From NCBI RefSeq assembly GCF_900099765.1, contig NZ_FNDX01000001.1, positions 248,001-312,000 of the forward strand: 64,000 nt of DNA, given 5' to 3'. The translations under genes and the position numbers were made by a program. Below the pieces are notes generated by a model. It worked only from the letters and a program-made list of their open reading frames with translations. It had not been told where the DNA came from and searched no databases. This DNA is from Paenibacillus typhae. Lineage in GTDB: Bacteria; Bacillota; Bacilli; Paenibacillales; Paenibacillaceae. This document shows, in pieces, positions 35,108 to 44,511 of this stretch. The first letter of the stretch is position 1. The number at the start of each line of letters is the position of its first letter.

Positions 35108-38017
35108 TTGAACATCAGAAAGAGGAAATATGGCATAGGTATTGTTGTTGTAATCATTGCCTGCGTTCTTATTGCGGTAGCCGTCAGTGCGGGTGATGCC
35201 CCGCAGAAGCGGATCTATGCAATGAACGACTTTGTCCCGGTTACGGATAATACCGCCGGGGACGGCTATGGGGAATACAGGCAGACCCATTCAGCGAGCG
35301 GGCGGCCGGACAAAATTATACGTATCGAAGGCGAACGTTATACCCGTATAGACGGTGAAGACTTTGAGGTTGTCAGCGGCTATGAGGGACTTGAAGGACA
35401 GGCGGTAATTACACCGGACAGGGGCAGCATCACTTGGAAGGCTGAGATTGCGGAAGCGGGTCTGTACAATGCACGGATTCACTACTTCCCGGTCGAAGGC
35501 AAGAGCTCGTCGATTGAAAGATCGCTGGCCATTAACGGGAAGATTCCCTTTGCGGAATCCGAGAATCTGATTCTTTACCGCTTATGGGGAAGCCGTGAGG
35601 CTGAAGTCAGACGGGATGACCGCGGGAATGATCTGCGACCTTCTCAGATCGAGAAGCCGCAGTGGCAGCTGTCTCCCTTCACTGATAGCGACGGTTATTA
35701 TGAGGAGCCCTATCAGTTTTATTTCGGGCAAGGTGAACAAGAGATCACACTCGCCGCGGTCAGAGAGCCGATGGCAATTGATTATATTGAGCTGTATCAG
35801 GATGAGGATATTAAGCCTTACGCTGAGCTGGCAAGCAACTATGAGTCCCTCGGACTCAAACCGGCGGAAAGCCAGTATGTTGTCGTTCAGGCAGAAGACG
35901 CTGCGTTGAAATCTTCCCCGACCTTGTACCCGCTTTCTGACAGGTCCAGTCCGTCGGTCGAGCCTTACAATGTTTCCAAAATCCGCATTAACACGATTGG
36001 CGGACTGAACTGGAAGCTTCCGGGGCAGTGGATTGAATGGGAGATCGATGTACCGGAAGACGGATTATACCAGATTGCGCTCAAAGTCAAGCAGGATCAG
36101 CTGCGTGGCGTGTTCGCTACGAGGAGCCTGACGATTGACGGGGTGATTCCTTTTGAAGAAATGAAGCGGATCCAGTTCGCCTTTAATATGGACTGGAAGA
36201 TGGAAGTGCTGGGCGGAGAGGAGCCCTATCTGTTTCATCTGACCGAGGGCAGGCACAAGCTCCGCATGACGGTGACGCTGGGCGATCTTGCTCCGCTTCT
36301 GCAGACGGTTGAGTCCAGCGTGCTCCAATTGAATGAAATGTACCGAAAAATCATGATCATCACGTCGAATACACCGGATGCGTACCGCGATTACCAGCTG
36401 GTAAAACGGATACCGGATATGGTTGAGGTGTTCAAAACCCAGGCCGGGACCATTCGCAGTGTTGCTGAATATTTGGAGAAATCTACCGGAGAGCGGAGCG
36501 ACAAGGTAGCTGTGCTGTATACGCTGGTCCATCAGCTGGATGAGATGATCAAGGACCCGGAGACCGTTCCCCGGCGCCTGACCACCTTTAAGACGAATGT
36601 GGGCGGACTCGGAACCTGGATTCTTACGGTCCGCGAGCAGCCGCTTACGCTGGATTACCTGGTAGTGTCTTCACCGGGGCATACGCTGCCCGAGGCGCAA
36701 TCGTCGGCCCTGGCCAAAATGAAGCATGAGGTCGGTGCCTTGTTCTCCTCCTATACAGAAGACTATGACAGCATCGGCAACACCACGGAGAAACAGAAAT
36801 CCGTAACCGTCTGGATTACGACCGGACGGGATCAGGCTCAGGTACTCAAAAGTATGATTGACGAAACCTTTACGCCTGAAACGGATATATCCGTTCATCT
36901 CCGGCTCGTGCCCGCGAATATTCTGCTGCCTGCGACCCTATCCGGTGAAGGACCGGATGTCGCGATGCAGATTGGCGAGGATATTCCCGTCAATTACGCG
37001 ATGCGTGACTCTGCCGCCGATCTGACCCAGTTCTCCGATTTCGGGGAGATTTCTTCCAGATTCAGAGACAGTGCTCTGGAACCTTATAAATACAATGGCG
37101 GTATATATGCGCTGCCGGAGCAGCAGACGTTCCCGATGCTGTTCTACCGGAAGGATATTCTGCAGGAGCTTGGCCTGACGCCTCCGGAGACCTGGCAGGA
37201 TGTCTACAATATGATCTCAGTTCTGCAGAAGCACAATATGGAATTCTATCTTCCTATCGAGAATCCGACGAACAATGCGACGATTGTGCCGAATGCAACC
37301 TTCTCCATGCTGCTGTATCAACATGACGGGTCGTTCTACCGTGAAGAAGGACAGAAAAGCGGTCTGGATTCTGATATTTCCATGGAAGCGTTCAAGAAGT
37401 GGACGCAATTCTATACAAATTACAAATTCCCGCTTCAGGCGGACTTTCCGAACCGGTTCCGGACCGGCGAAATGCCGATCGGGATCGCAGACTACACCAT
37501 CTACAACAATCTGAAGGTTATGGCACCGGAAATCAAGGGCCTGTGGGATTTCACTCTGGTTCCGGGGACGGAGCTTCCGGACCACTCGGTCAATCATAAA
37601 GTGGCCAGCCATACGACCGGGGTGCTGATGCTGGAGAACGCGGATGACAAGGATTCCGCCTGGGAATTCATGAAATGGTGGACAGACAGCAACACCCAGA
37701 TTATGTACGGCCGCCAGATGGAGGGCCTGCTCGGTGAATCAGCCAGATATCCGACGGCCAATATCGAGGCCCTGGAGCAGCTTCCGTGGCCGGTCAAGGA
37801 TTATAAGAATCTGGAGAGCCAGTGGCAGTGGGTCGAAGGCATTCCCCAAATTCCGGGCGGTTACTTCACAGGCCGGCATCTTGACAACGCTTTCCGCAAG
37901 GTTGTCAACGGCAATGAGAATCCCCGGGAAGCCCTGTCGGATTATATTTTGTATATCAATGATGAAATAGCGATTAAGCGCAAAGAGTTCAATTTGCCGT
38001 ATTCGTTTGGGGGGTAG
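35108..38017 (+). CDS. Large solute-binding protein fused to two beta-sandwich domains
   Basis: A 969-residue membrane-anchored protein: one N-terminal transmembrane helix (about 9-28), two beta-rich modules reminiscent of carbohydrate-binding CBM6/35-type sandwiches (about 55-235, KIIRIEGERY...; about 265-415, YVVVQAEDAA...RHKLRMTVT), a helical stretch (about 425-560), and a solute-binding-protein domain (about 575-955; GPDVAMQIGEDIPV, GGIYALPEQQTFPMLFYRKD). This is roughly twice the usual binding-protein length. It starts at TTG 35108 after GGAGGGGAGAAGC. The stop lies next to the start of the permease gene. It may capture polymer through its sandwiches and hand over oligomers; this is inference. 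Confidence 0.88.
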   Translation: MNIRKRKYGIGIVVVIIACVLIAVAVSAGDAPQKRIYAMNDFVPVTDNTAGDGYGEYRQTHSASGRPDKIIRIEGERYTRIDGEDFEVVSGYEGLEGQAVITPDRGSITWKAEIAEAGLYNARIHYFPVEGKSSSIERSLAINGKIPFAESENLILYRLWGSREAEVRRDDRGNDLRPSQIEKPQWQLSPFTDSDGYYEEPYQFYFGQGEQEITLAAVREPMAIDYIELYQDEDIKPYAELASNYESLGLKPAESQYVVVQAEDAALKSSPTLYPLSDRSSPSVEPYNVSKIRINTIGGLNWKLPGQWIEWEIDVPEDGLYQIALKVKQDQLRGVFATRSLTIDGVIPFEEMKRIQFAFNMDWKMEVLGGEEPYLFHLTEGRHKLRMTVTLGDLAPLLQTVESSVLQLNEMYRKIMIITSNTPDAYRDYQLVKRIPDMVEVFKTQAGTIRSVAEYLEKSTGERSDKVAVLYTLVHQLDEMIKDPETVPRRLTTFKTNVGGLGTWILTVREQPLTLDYLVVSSPGHTLPEAQSSALAKMKHEVGALFSSYTEDYDSIGNTTEKQKSVTVWITTGRDQAQVLKSMIDETFTPETDISVHLRLVPANILLPATLSGEGPDVAMQIGEDIPVNYAMRDSAADLTQFSDFGEISSRFRDSALEPYKYNGGIYALPEQQTFPMLFYRKDILQELGLTPPETWQDVYNMISVLQKHNMEFYLPIENPTNNATIVPNATFSMLLYQHDGSFYREEGQKSGLDSDISMEAFKKWTQFYTNYKFPLQADFPNRFRTGEMPIGIADYTIYNNLKVMAPEIKGLWDFTLVPGTELPDHSVNHKVASHTTGVLMLENADDKDSAWEFMKWWTDSNTQIMYGRQMEGLLGESARYPTANIEALEQLPWPVKDYKNLESQWQWVEGIPQIPGGYFTGRHLDNAFRKVVNGNENPREALSDYILYINDEIAIKRKEFNLPYSFGG

Positions 38018-38021
38018 GAAG

Positions 38022-38978
38022 ATGCAAGTGGAAGCCGCCGATCGGTCAGTACCGGTTCACAGCCCTGCGGTGAAGGAATCGGTATGGACCCGAAACTGGA
38101 GGGAGATCAAGAAGAGCAAGCATCATTATATCCTGATGGCTCCATACATGATCCTTTTTTTCATGTTCACCGTCATTCCGGTAGTCTTTTCCATGATACT
38201 TAGCTTCTTCTACTTTAACATGCTGGAGTTTCCGAGATTTGTCGGTCTGCAAAATTATTCCAGGCTGCTGCTCGGTGACGATGTATTTATGATTGCACTT
38301 AAAAATACGCTGATGTTCGCGGTAATTACCGGTCCGGTCAGTTATATCGCCTGTTTTCTGTTTGCCTGGATCATCAATGAACTGTCACCCAAAATCCGAG
38401 CATTTATGACGCTGGTATTCTACGCGCCGTCCATTGCTGGAAATGTGTATTTCATTTGGCTGATCTTCTTCTCCGGTGATGCCTACGGCTATCTGAACGG
38501 TTTTCTGATGAAAACAGGATTCATCCTTGAACCGGTTCAGTGGTTGACCAATGAACAATACATTCTGACCATCATCATTATCGTACAGCTCTGGCTGAGT
38601 CTCGGCACCAGCTTCCTGGCCTTTATCGCGGGACTGCAGACGGTCGACCACACCCTGATCGAAGCCGGATCTATTGACGGTATCAAAAACCGCTGGCAGG
38701 AGCTGTGGTTCATCACGCTTCCTTCCATGCGGCCGCAGCTGATGTTCGGCGCTGTCATGCAGATTACGAGCTCTTTTGCCGTAGCTGATGTTGCCATTGC
38801 ACTTGCAGGATTTCCGAGTGTCAACTATGCGGCCCATACGATTGTGACTCATTTGATGGACTACGGCACGATCCGCTTTGAGATGGGATATGCTTCGGCT
38901 ATCGCGACTGTACTCTTTGGTCTGATGCTCGGTGCAAACCTGCTTATACAAAAACTGCTCAGAAAGGTGGGGGAGTGA
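38022..38978 (+). CDS. Sugar ABC transporter permease (MalF type), pair 1
   Basis: A 318-residue inner membrane permease with about six transmembrane helices and the EAA-type loop EAGSIDGIKNRWQELWFITL that contacts the ATPase. ATG 38022 follows GGGGGGTAGGAAG; the in-frame TTG 38007 would lie inside the preceding gene. It pairs with the permease at 38980, one base after its stop. No importer ATPase is encoded nearby, so an MsmX-like shared ATPase from elsewhere is expected. Confidence 0.94.
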   Translation: MQVEAADRSVPVHSPAVKESVWTRNWREIKKSKHHYILMAPYMILFFMFTVIPVVFSMILSFFYFNMLEFPRFVGLQNYSRLLLGDDVFMIALKNTLMFAVITGPVSYIACFLFAWIINELSPKIRAFMTLVFYAPSIAGNVYFIWLIFFSGDAYGYLNGFLMKTGFILEPVQWLTNEQYILTIIIIVQLWLSLGTSFLAFIAGLQTVDHTLIEAGSIDGIKNRWQELWFITLPSMRPQLMFGAVMQITSSFAVADVAIALAGFPSVNYAAHTIVTHLMDYGTIRFEMGYASAIATVLFGLMLGANLLIQKLLRKVGE

Positions 38979-38979
38979 A

Positions 38980-39855
38980 TTGAGCGTCAAAACGATACGG
39001 TTAATCTCTGGAACGAAGAAGCTCAACCGTTCATTTACCGTCAGCTTTCTGCTCTTCCTGCTGCTGGCCGCCTTTGGCTGCTTCATGGCACTGCCGCTGA
39101 TCTATGCCGTCAATAATGCGTTTAAGCCGCTCGATGAGCTGTTTATCTTCCCGCCGCGTTTTCTCGTTAACAATCCGACGATGGATAACTTTTTTGACCT
39201 GTTCTCGTTGATGGGGAATTCCTGGGTTCCACTGTCCAGGTACATCATGAACACGCTGATCATTACGGTCGTAGGCACCGCTGGACATATCCTCCTCGCT
39301 TCGGCAGCTGCCTACCCGCTTGCCAAATACCGGTTCCCGGGCTCTAAGGTACTGTTCACCATCGTAGTCCTGTCGCTGATGTTCTCCGCCCAGGTCACTG
39401 CGATCCCGAACTATATGGTGATGTCCTGGCTGGGATGGATCAACACCCATGCTTCAATCATTGTACCGTCGCTCTCGTTCTCGCTCGGACTGTTTTTGAT
39501 GAAGCAGTTCATGGAACAGATTCCGGATGCCCTGCTGGAAGCTGCCAAGATCGACGGAGCCAGCGAATACCGTATCTTCTGGACCATTGTGATGCCGAAT
39601 GTGAAGCCGGCCTGGCTGACGCTGATGATCCTGCAGTTTCCTATGCTGTGGGGAAGTGACGGGGGCAACTTTATTTACAGTGAGAATCTCAAGACACTTC
39701 ACTACGCGCTTGGCCAGATTGTGCTAGGCGGTATAGCCAGAGCCGGCGTCGGGGCGGCTGTGGCGCTGCTGCTCATGGTGGTTCCCATTACGCTCTTCAT
39801 TATCTCGCAGAGCAGCGTCATTCAGACGATGGCGACGTCCGGGATGAAGGAGTAG
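38980..39855 (+). CDS. Sugar ABC transporter permease (MalG type), pair 1
   Basis: A 291-residue permease of the MalG/YtcP family with six predicted helices and the EAA loop EAAKIDGASEYRIFWTIVMP. Translation is taken from TTG 38980, directly after the stop of the partner permease and preceded by GGGGGAG; the longer frame from 38932 would overlap the partner and lacks a ribosome binding site. Its C-terminal QSSVIQTMATSGMKE is the family's usual end. It forms the import channel together with the gene before it. Confidence 0.94.
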   Translation: MSVKTIRLISGTKKLNRSFTVSFLLFLLLAAFGCFMALPLIYAVNNAFKPLDELFIFPPRFLVNNPTMDNFFDLFSLMGNSWVPLSRYIMNTLIITVVGTAGHILLASAAAYPLAKYRFPGSKVLFTIVVLSLMFSAQVTAIPNYMVMSWLGWINTHASIIVPSLSFSLGLFLMKQFMEQIPDALLEAAKIDGASEYRIFWTIVMPNVKPAWLTLMILQFPMLWGSDGGNFIYSENLKTLHYALGQIVLGGIARAGVGAAVALLLMVVPITLFIISQSSVIQTMATSGMKE

Positions 39856-39871
39856 AAAGGATGCGTACGCG

Positions 39872-41344
39872 ATGAAGAATGTTGCTAACCGGGCAAGGGC
39901 GTACATCCTGTTGGCTGTGTGTGTGCTGCTCGGCGTTATGCCGGGAGCAGCACCCGCTATGGCTGACGGGAGCAGCTCTTCCTATAACTACTCTTACTGG
40001 GGGGAGCCGGTAGCTTCACCGGCAGCCTATCAGGCGACGGAACTGTGGACCGGAGACAGCCTCGGTACAGGACCCTTGAAGGATCCCTCCGATATGCATG
40101 TGACCCCGGACGGAGATATTTATGTGCTGGACACCGGTAATAACCGGATCCTGATACTGGATAGCCAGTTCAAGCTGGAGCGGATTATTGATTCCTTCAA
40201 GCAGGACGGGGCGGTACAGACCTTCCAGAGTCCGCTTGGACTGTTTGTCACAGAGAATAAGGATTTATATATTGCCGATACCGGAAACAGGCGGGTAGTG
40301 CAGCTTGATTCCGGCGACAATGTTGTGAAGGTGGTTGACAGCCCGCAGTCTGAGCAGCTGCCGGAGAATTTCACTTTTCAGCCCGTCCGGCTTGTTGTGG
40401 ATAAAGCGCAGCGCCTGTATGTTATGGCTACCGGTGTGTATGACGGATTCATGGAGTTTAATTCCGGGGGGGACTTCACCTCGTTTATTGGCGCTAACAA
40501 AGTCACGATTGATCCGGTCGAATATTTCTGGAAACGTATATCCACACAAGCACAGCGGAGCCAGATGGTCATGTACACACCGACCGAGTTCAGCAATCTG
40601 GATATCAATGAAGAAGGCTTTATTTATGCGACCAACGGTCAACGCAGTAATAATGTGAAGAAGCTTAATGCCCAGGGCAGTGATATTCTGCGGCGGCTGG
40701 GCTACTGGGAACCGGAAGGGGACATCTACGCCACGGTTACAACCGGCTATACCCGGTTAGCCGACATTGATATCGGCGACAGTGAAATGTACTCGATTCT
40801 GGATGCCAACCACGGCCGGGTGTTCACTTACAACGGCGACGGCTATCTCTTGTATGTATTCGGCGGTATGGGCAACCAGCTGGGCTACTTTAATACTCCC
40901 GCGGCCCTGGAGCGGGTCGGCGATGATTTTATCGTGCTGGATAAGGCGCTTGGCGAGATCACCGTATTCCGGAGTACGGAGTACGGACGGACGCTGAATC
41001 AGGCGGTCCGCAGCTATTACAACGGTGACGAGGAGCAGGCACTGCAGCTGTTCCGGCAGACGATCAACATGAACGCCAATCTGGATTTTGCTTATTCCGG
41101 CATCGGCAAGGCCATTCTGCGTCAGGGCGATTACGCTGAAGCGATGAAATATTTTAAACAAAGTATGGATAAGACCAATTATTCGAAGGCCTATTTGCTG
41201 TATCGCAAACAGGTGCTGCGTGCCCATTTTACAGAAATTGTGGCTGCCGTCTTCCTCCTTGTCATTGCCGTTTTTGCCTGGATTAAGTTTAGAAAAATGA
41301 AGGTGAGAAAGAAGGTGGTCCCGCGTGAACAAAGAGCTGGTTAA
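39872..41344 (+). CDS. NHL beta-propeller/TPR protein with C-terminal membrane anchor
   Basis: A 490-residue protein: signal peptide (1-32, cleaved near AMADG), NHL/gluconolactonase-like beta-propeller (about 55-370) with repeats such as DIYVLDTGNNRILILD, DLYIADTGNRRVVQLD and FIYATNG, a TPR-like pair of helices (about 380-440; GDEEQALQLFRQTI, GDYAEAMKYFKQSM), one transmembrane helix (about 447-466), and a strongly basic cytosolic tail (KMKVRKKVVPREQR). It is an extracellular scaffold anchored at its C-terminus; enzymatic activity is not evident. It overlaps the Yip1 gene by 20 bp and lies between permease pair and DUF5696 gene, so it is likely part of a membrane complex for polysaccharide handling (inference). 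Confidence 0.88.
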   Translation: MKNVANRARAYILLAVCVLLGVMPGAAPAMADGSSSSYNYSYWGEPVASPAAYQATELWTGDSLGTGPLKDPSDMHVTPDGDIYVLDTGNNRILILDSQFKLERIIDSFKQDGAVQTFQSPLGLFVTENKDLYIADTGNRRVVQLDSGDNVVKVVDSPQSEQLPENFTFQPVRLVVDKAQRLYVMATGVYDGFMEFNSGGDFTSFIGANKVTIDPVEYFWKRISTQAQRSQMVMYTPTEFSNLDINEEGFIYATNGQRSNNVKKLNAQGSDILRRLGYWEPEGDIYATVTTGYTRLADIDIGDSEMYSILDANHGRVFTYNGDGYLLYVFGGMGNQLGYFNTPAALERVGDDFIVLDKALGEITVFRSTEYGRTLNQAVRSYYNGDEEQALQLFRQTINMNANLDFAYSGIGKAILRQGDYAEAMKYFKQSMDKTNYSKAYLLYRKQVLRAHFTEIVAAVFLLVIAVFAWIKFRKMKVRKKVVPREQRAG

Positions 41345-41951
41345 ATACCCGTTTGAGCTGATGGCACACCCCTTTAACGGGTTCTGGGACCTGAAATACG
41401 ACCGCAGCCGCAAAACGAATCTTGTAATCTCTTTTATCATCCTTGGCTTGATGGTACTGACCAATGTGCTGAGTACCCAATACAGCGGTTTCCTCGTGTC
41501 GATGTACAATCCGAATTACATGAACAGTCTTCTGGAAGTGCTGTATGTACTTATCCCGGTAATATTCTGGACTGTGGCGAATTGGTCGATAACAACTTTG
41601 ATGGACGGGGAAGGCAAATTTGTTGAAATCTTTACGTCCACCTGCTTTGCGATGCTTCCGCTGGTAATCATCAATCTTCCGTGGATATGGCTCAGCAATT
41701 ATATCTCGCTTCAGGAGGCCTCTTTCTATTATTTCTCGGGAAGCCTGGCCACCATCTGGTTTATATTTCTGCTGTTTGTCGGAAATATGACGGTACAGCA
41801 GTTCACGCCGGGCAAGACCATAGTGACCATCCTGTTGACGGTTGCGGCTATGGCGTTTATGGCCTTTCTTTGTCTGCTGTTCTTCAGCCTGGTGCAGCAA
41901 ATTATCAATTTCTCCATGACTATATATCAAGAGATCGTTCTGAGAAGCTAG
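41325..41951 (+). CDS. Yip1-family integral membrane protein
   Basis: A 208-residue membrane protein with five predicted helices and the Yip1-family N-terminal pattern PFNGFWDLKYDRSR. Function in bacteria is unknown; the family is named after a eukaryotic Rab-interacting protein, which says little here. It starts at GTG 41325 inside the end of the NHL gene, with AAGGTGG 5 bp upstream, so the two are translationally coupled and their products probably interact. Confidence 0.88.
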   Translation: MNKELVKYPFELMAHPFNGFWDLKYDRSRKTNLVISFIILGLMVLTNVLSTQYSGFLVSMYNPNYMNSLLEVLYVLIPVIFWTVANWSITTLMDGEGKFVEIFTSTCFAMLPLVIINLPWIWLSNYISLQEASFYYFSGSLATIWFIFLLFVGNMTVQQFTPGKTIVTILLTVAAMAFMAFLCLLFFSLVQQIINFSMTIYQEIVLRS

Positions 41952-41967
41952 GAAAGGAGGCATATCC

Positions 41968-44511
41968 ATGGGTAAGGCGAGAAAAGCTCTGCTGCTTAGT
42001 CTGGTGATGCTGGGCAGTCTGTTTGCCGGCTGTTCCAGTCCGGGCCAGGAGGCGAAGACAGCCGGCAGTCCGGCTACAGCTGTATTTGAACAGGGCAAGC
42101 CTTTGAATGCTGCATTCTCGGATTCCCGTTTGGCAGGGATGAAAGGGGTGGCAGAGAACGGACAGATGCGTTTGTTCATTAATGAAGAAACAGGCGAAAT
42201 TGCCGTGCTTCATACCGAAAGCAACCAGCTCTGGTTCAGTAACCCGCCGGAGCGGGATCAGGATACCCTGGCGGCAGGAGTCAACAAAGGCCTGCTGTCT
42301 TCCCAGCTGCAGCTGGATTTCTACAACAGCTTTGGTCAGATAAACTCTATCAATACGTTTACGGACAGCATCGCATACAAGCAAATCAGCTCAGAGACCA
42401 TCCCGGACGGAGTGCGTGTGTCCTATCAATTCGGAACGGTTCAGGCCTCCGCGGAAGATCTTCCCGCCATGCTGAGCAAGGAACGCTATGAGGAATTGAC
42501 GGGGAAAATGGATAAGACAGGTAAACGTGCGGTCGCTATTGCTTATAAAGAAGAAACGGAGAAATCAGCTTATGTCCGCAATGACAGCGCCCTGCAGGGG
42601 CTGCAGCTGGAACGGGCACTGAAGGCTTTTGAAGCGATCGGATATACGGAAGAGGATTTGCAGGAGGATGCAGCCGAATTCAATCTGGAGGAGGCCGGGC
42701 AGGAGCCGCGTATCTTTCAGGCGGCTATCGAATATACGCTTGATGGAGACAGCCTGATCGCCAGGGTTCCTGTAGAAAGAATTTATTATCCGGCTGAATA
42801 TCCTGTGAATTCGGTCTCCCTGCTCAGCTTCTTCGGAGCCGCGGGCCAGGAAGAGAAAGGCTCCATCCTGGTGCCGGACGGCTCGGGCGCCTTGATTCAT
42901 TTCAACAATGGTAAAACGAGATATTCTGCTTACCAGCAGACTGTATACGGCACGGATCAAACGATGGATACGGCTGATGTGGTCTCAAGGGAAGAAGCAG
43001 TCCGCCTGCCGGTCTTTGGCATACTCAAGGAACAAAAAGCGTTCCTGGGCATTATCGAAGAAGGCGCCCCGGTTGCGACAATCAATGCCGATGTAGCAGG
43101 CAGATTGAACAGCTATAACTATGCGTATCCGAGCTTTTATGTGGTGAACAAGGGCAGTGTAACGCTTGATGCCAACGGTCAGCAGCGTTCACTGCCAAGA
43201 TTTCAGGAGAATCCGATGAAATCGGACTTTCAGGTGAGGTATGTCTTTCTCTCCGGAGAGAACGCCACCTACCAGGGCATGGCCCAATACTACCAGCAAT
43301 ATCTGCTAGGCAAAGACGGGCTTCCGCAGCCGGCTGCAGAGGCTGAAGATCTGCCGTTCTATCTCCAGCTTGACGGCAGCATCACGAAGAAGAAGCATGT
43401 GATCGGGATTCCGTACAACGCGCTTGAGCCTCTGACCACCTTCGGCCAGGCGCAGATGATTCTCGATAAGGTTCAGGCCCAGGGGATCCATAATATCAAG
43501 CTGAAATACACAGGTTGGTTCAACGGGGGGATGAATCATGGAATTCCGGACCGTATCCACGTGGATGGCGCTGTGGGAGGCAAGAAAGGCCTGAAGGAGC
43601 TCGCCCAGTATACCGGCCGGCAGGGCATCTCGCTGTTTCCGGATATGTCCATCCTGACAGCCCTCTCCGACGATGGTTTCAGTGTGACGAAGGATGCGGC
43701 GCGTACACTCCGGGACATCCCGGCGACGCTCTATCCAGTCAACCCGGTAATCAACCGGCGGGACAGGGACAGGACTCCCGCTTATGTTGTGGCTCCCCGT
43801 CTGGTAGGGGGAGTTGTGGAACAGATGCTTGAAGGGTTCGGAAAGTTAAATACCGGAGGCATTTCCCTGCGCGATCTGGCAGACCGGCTGAACAGCGATT
43901 ACCGTAAGCATGAGCAGATGGACCGTACGGAGTCGCAGGAAATCTCGGTCAAAGCATTAGCCGGCATTGCCGGAAAGGGCCTGGAGGTTATGGCCAGCGG
44001 CGGTAACGATTACGCGCTTCCTTATGTGACGGATCTGACCGAAGCTCCGCTGTCCAGCAGCGGCTTCAAGATTGAGGATGAATCCATTCCCTTCTATCCG
44101 ATGGTTGTGCATGGCCATATCAGCTATACAGGTAAACCCTATAATCTGTCTACTTATACAAACCCCAAGCAATATATCCTGAAATGTCTGGAGTACGGAT
44201 CGGGTGTTTTCTTCGAGTGGATTGCCGAACCCAACTATAAGGTTAAGGATACGGAATATACCGACCTGTATGCAGTGAACTACGAGCTGTGGATGAACGA
44301 AGCCGCGGAGATTTACGGCGAGGTGAACTCGGTGCTGCGTAATGTACAGGGCCAAAGCATCGCTTCCCATGAGAAATTGGGCGAAGGTGTCTTCAAAACG
44401 GTATACGGGAATGGAGTTTATGTCATCGTGAATTATAACGGTACGCAGGTCACCGCTGAGGGCAAAGTGATCGAAGCGGAAAGCTACACGACAGGAGGAG
44501 GACATACATGA
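41968..44511 (+). CDS. DUF5696 lipoprotein, glycoside-hydrolase-like
   Basis: An 847-residue lipoprotein with lipobox LFAGC (C22) and AAAGGAGG before the ATG. Residues 50-440 are mostly beta (RLFINEETGEIAVLHTES is the start of a sugar-mutarotase-like sandwich), and residues 445-790 look like a TIM barrel (IHNIKLKYTGWFNGGMNHG, GISLFPDMSI, YALPYVTDLTEAP, FFEWIAEPNY), followed by a short beta segment. I recognise the family as DUF5696; the layout recalls GH101/GH129-type alpha-glycosidases but I cannot assign catalytic residues. It is probably a cell-surface enzyme or glycan binder. It overlaps the next permease gene by 4 bp (ATGA). Confidence 0.82.
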   Translation: MGKARKALLLSLVMLGSLFAGCSSPGQEAKTAGSPATAVFEQGKPLNAAFSDSRLAGMKGVAENGQMRLFINEETGEIAVLHTESNQLWFSNPPERDQDTLAAGVNKGLLSSQLQLDFYNSFGQINSINTFTDSIAYKQISSETIPDGVRVSYQFGTVQASAEDLPAMLSKERYEELTGKMDKTGKRAVAIAYKEETEKSAYVRNDSALQGLQLERALKAFEAIGYTEEDLQEDAAEFNLEEAGQEPRIFQAAIEYTLDGDSLIARVPVERIYYPAEYPVNSVSLLSFFGAAGQEEKGSILVPDGSGALIHFNNGKTRYSAYQQTVYGTDQTMDTADVVSREEAVRLPVFGILKEQKAFLGIIEEGAPVATINADVAGRLNSYNYAYPSFYVVNKGSVTLDANGQQRSLPRFQENPMKSDFQVRYVFLSGENATYQGMAQYYQQYLLGKDGLPQPAAEAEDLPFYLQLDGSITKKKHVIGIPYNALEPLTTFGQAQMILDKVQAQGIHNIKLKYTGWFNGGMNHGIPDRIHVDGAVGGKKGLKELAQYTGRQGISLFPDMSILTALSDDGFSVTKDAARTLRDIPATLYPVNPVINRRDRDRTPAYVVAPRLVGGVVEQMLEGFGKLNTGGISLRDLADRLNSDYRKHEQMDRTESQEISVKALAGIAGKGLEVMASGGNDYALPYVTDLTEAPLSSSGFKIEDESIPFYPMVVHGHISYTGKPYNLSTYTNPKQYILKCLEYGSGVFFEWIAEPNYKVKDTEYTDLYAVNYELWMNEAAEIYGEVNSVLRNVQGQSIASHEKLGEGVFKTVYGNGVYVIVNYNGTQVTAEGKVIEAESYTTGGGHT

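Noticed and set aside
40757..42384. Long minus-strand frames opposite the NHL, Yip1 and DUF5696 genes
   Set aside because: Shadows of GC-biased codon positions of well-supported plus-strand genes.
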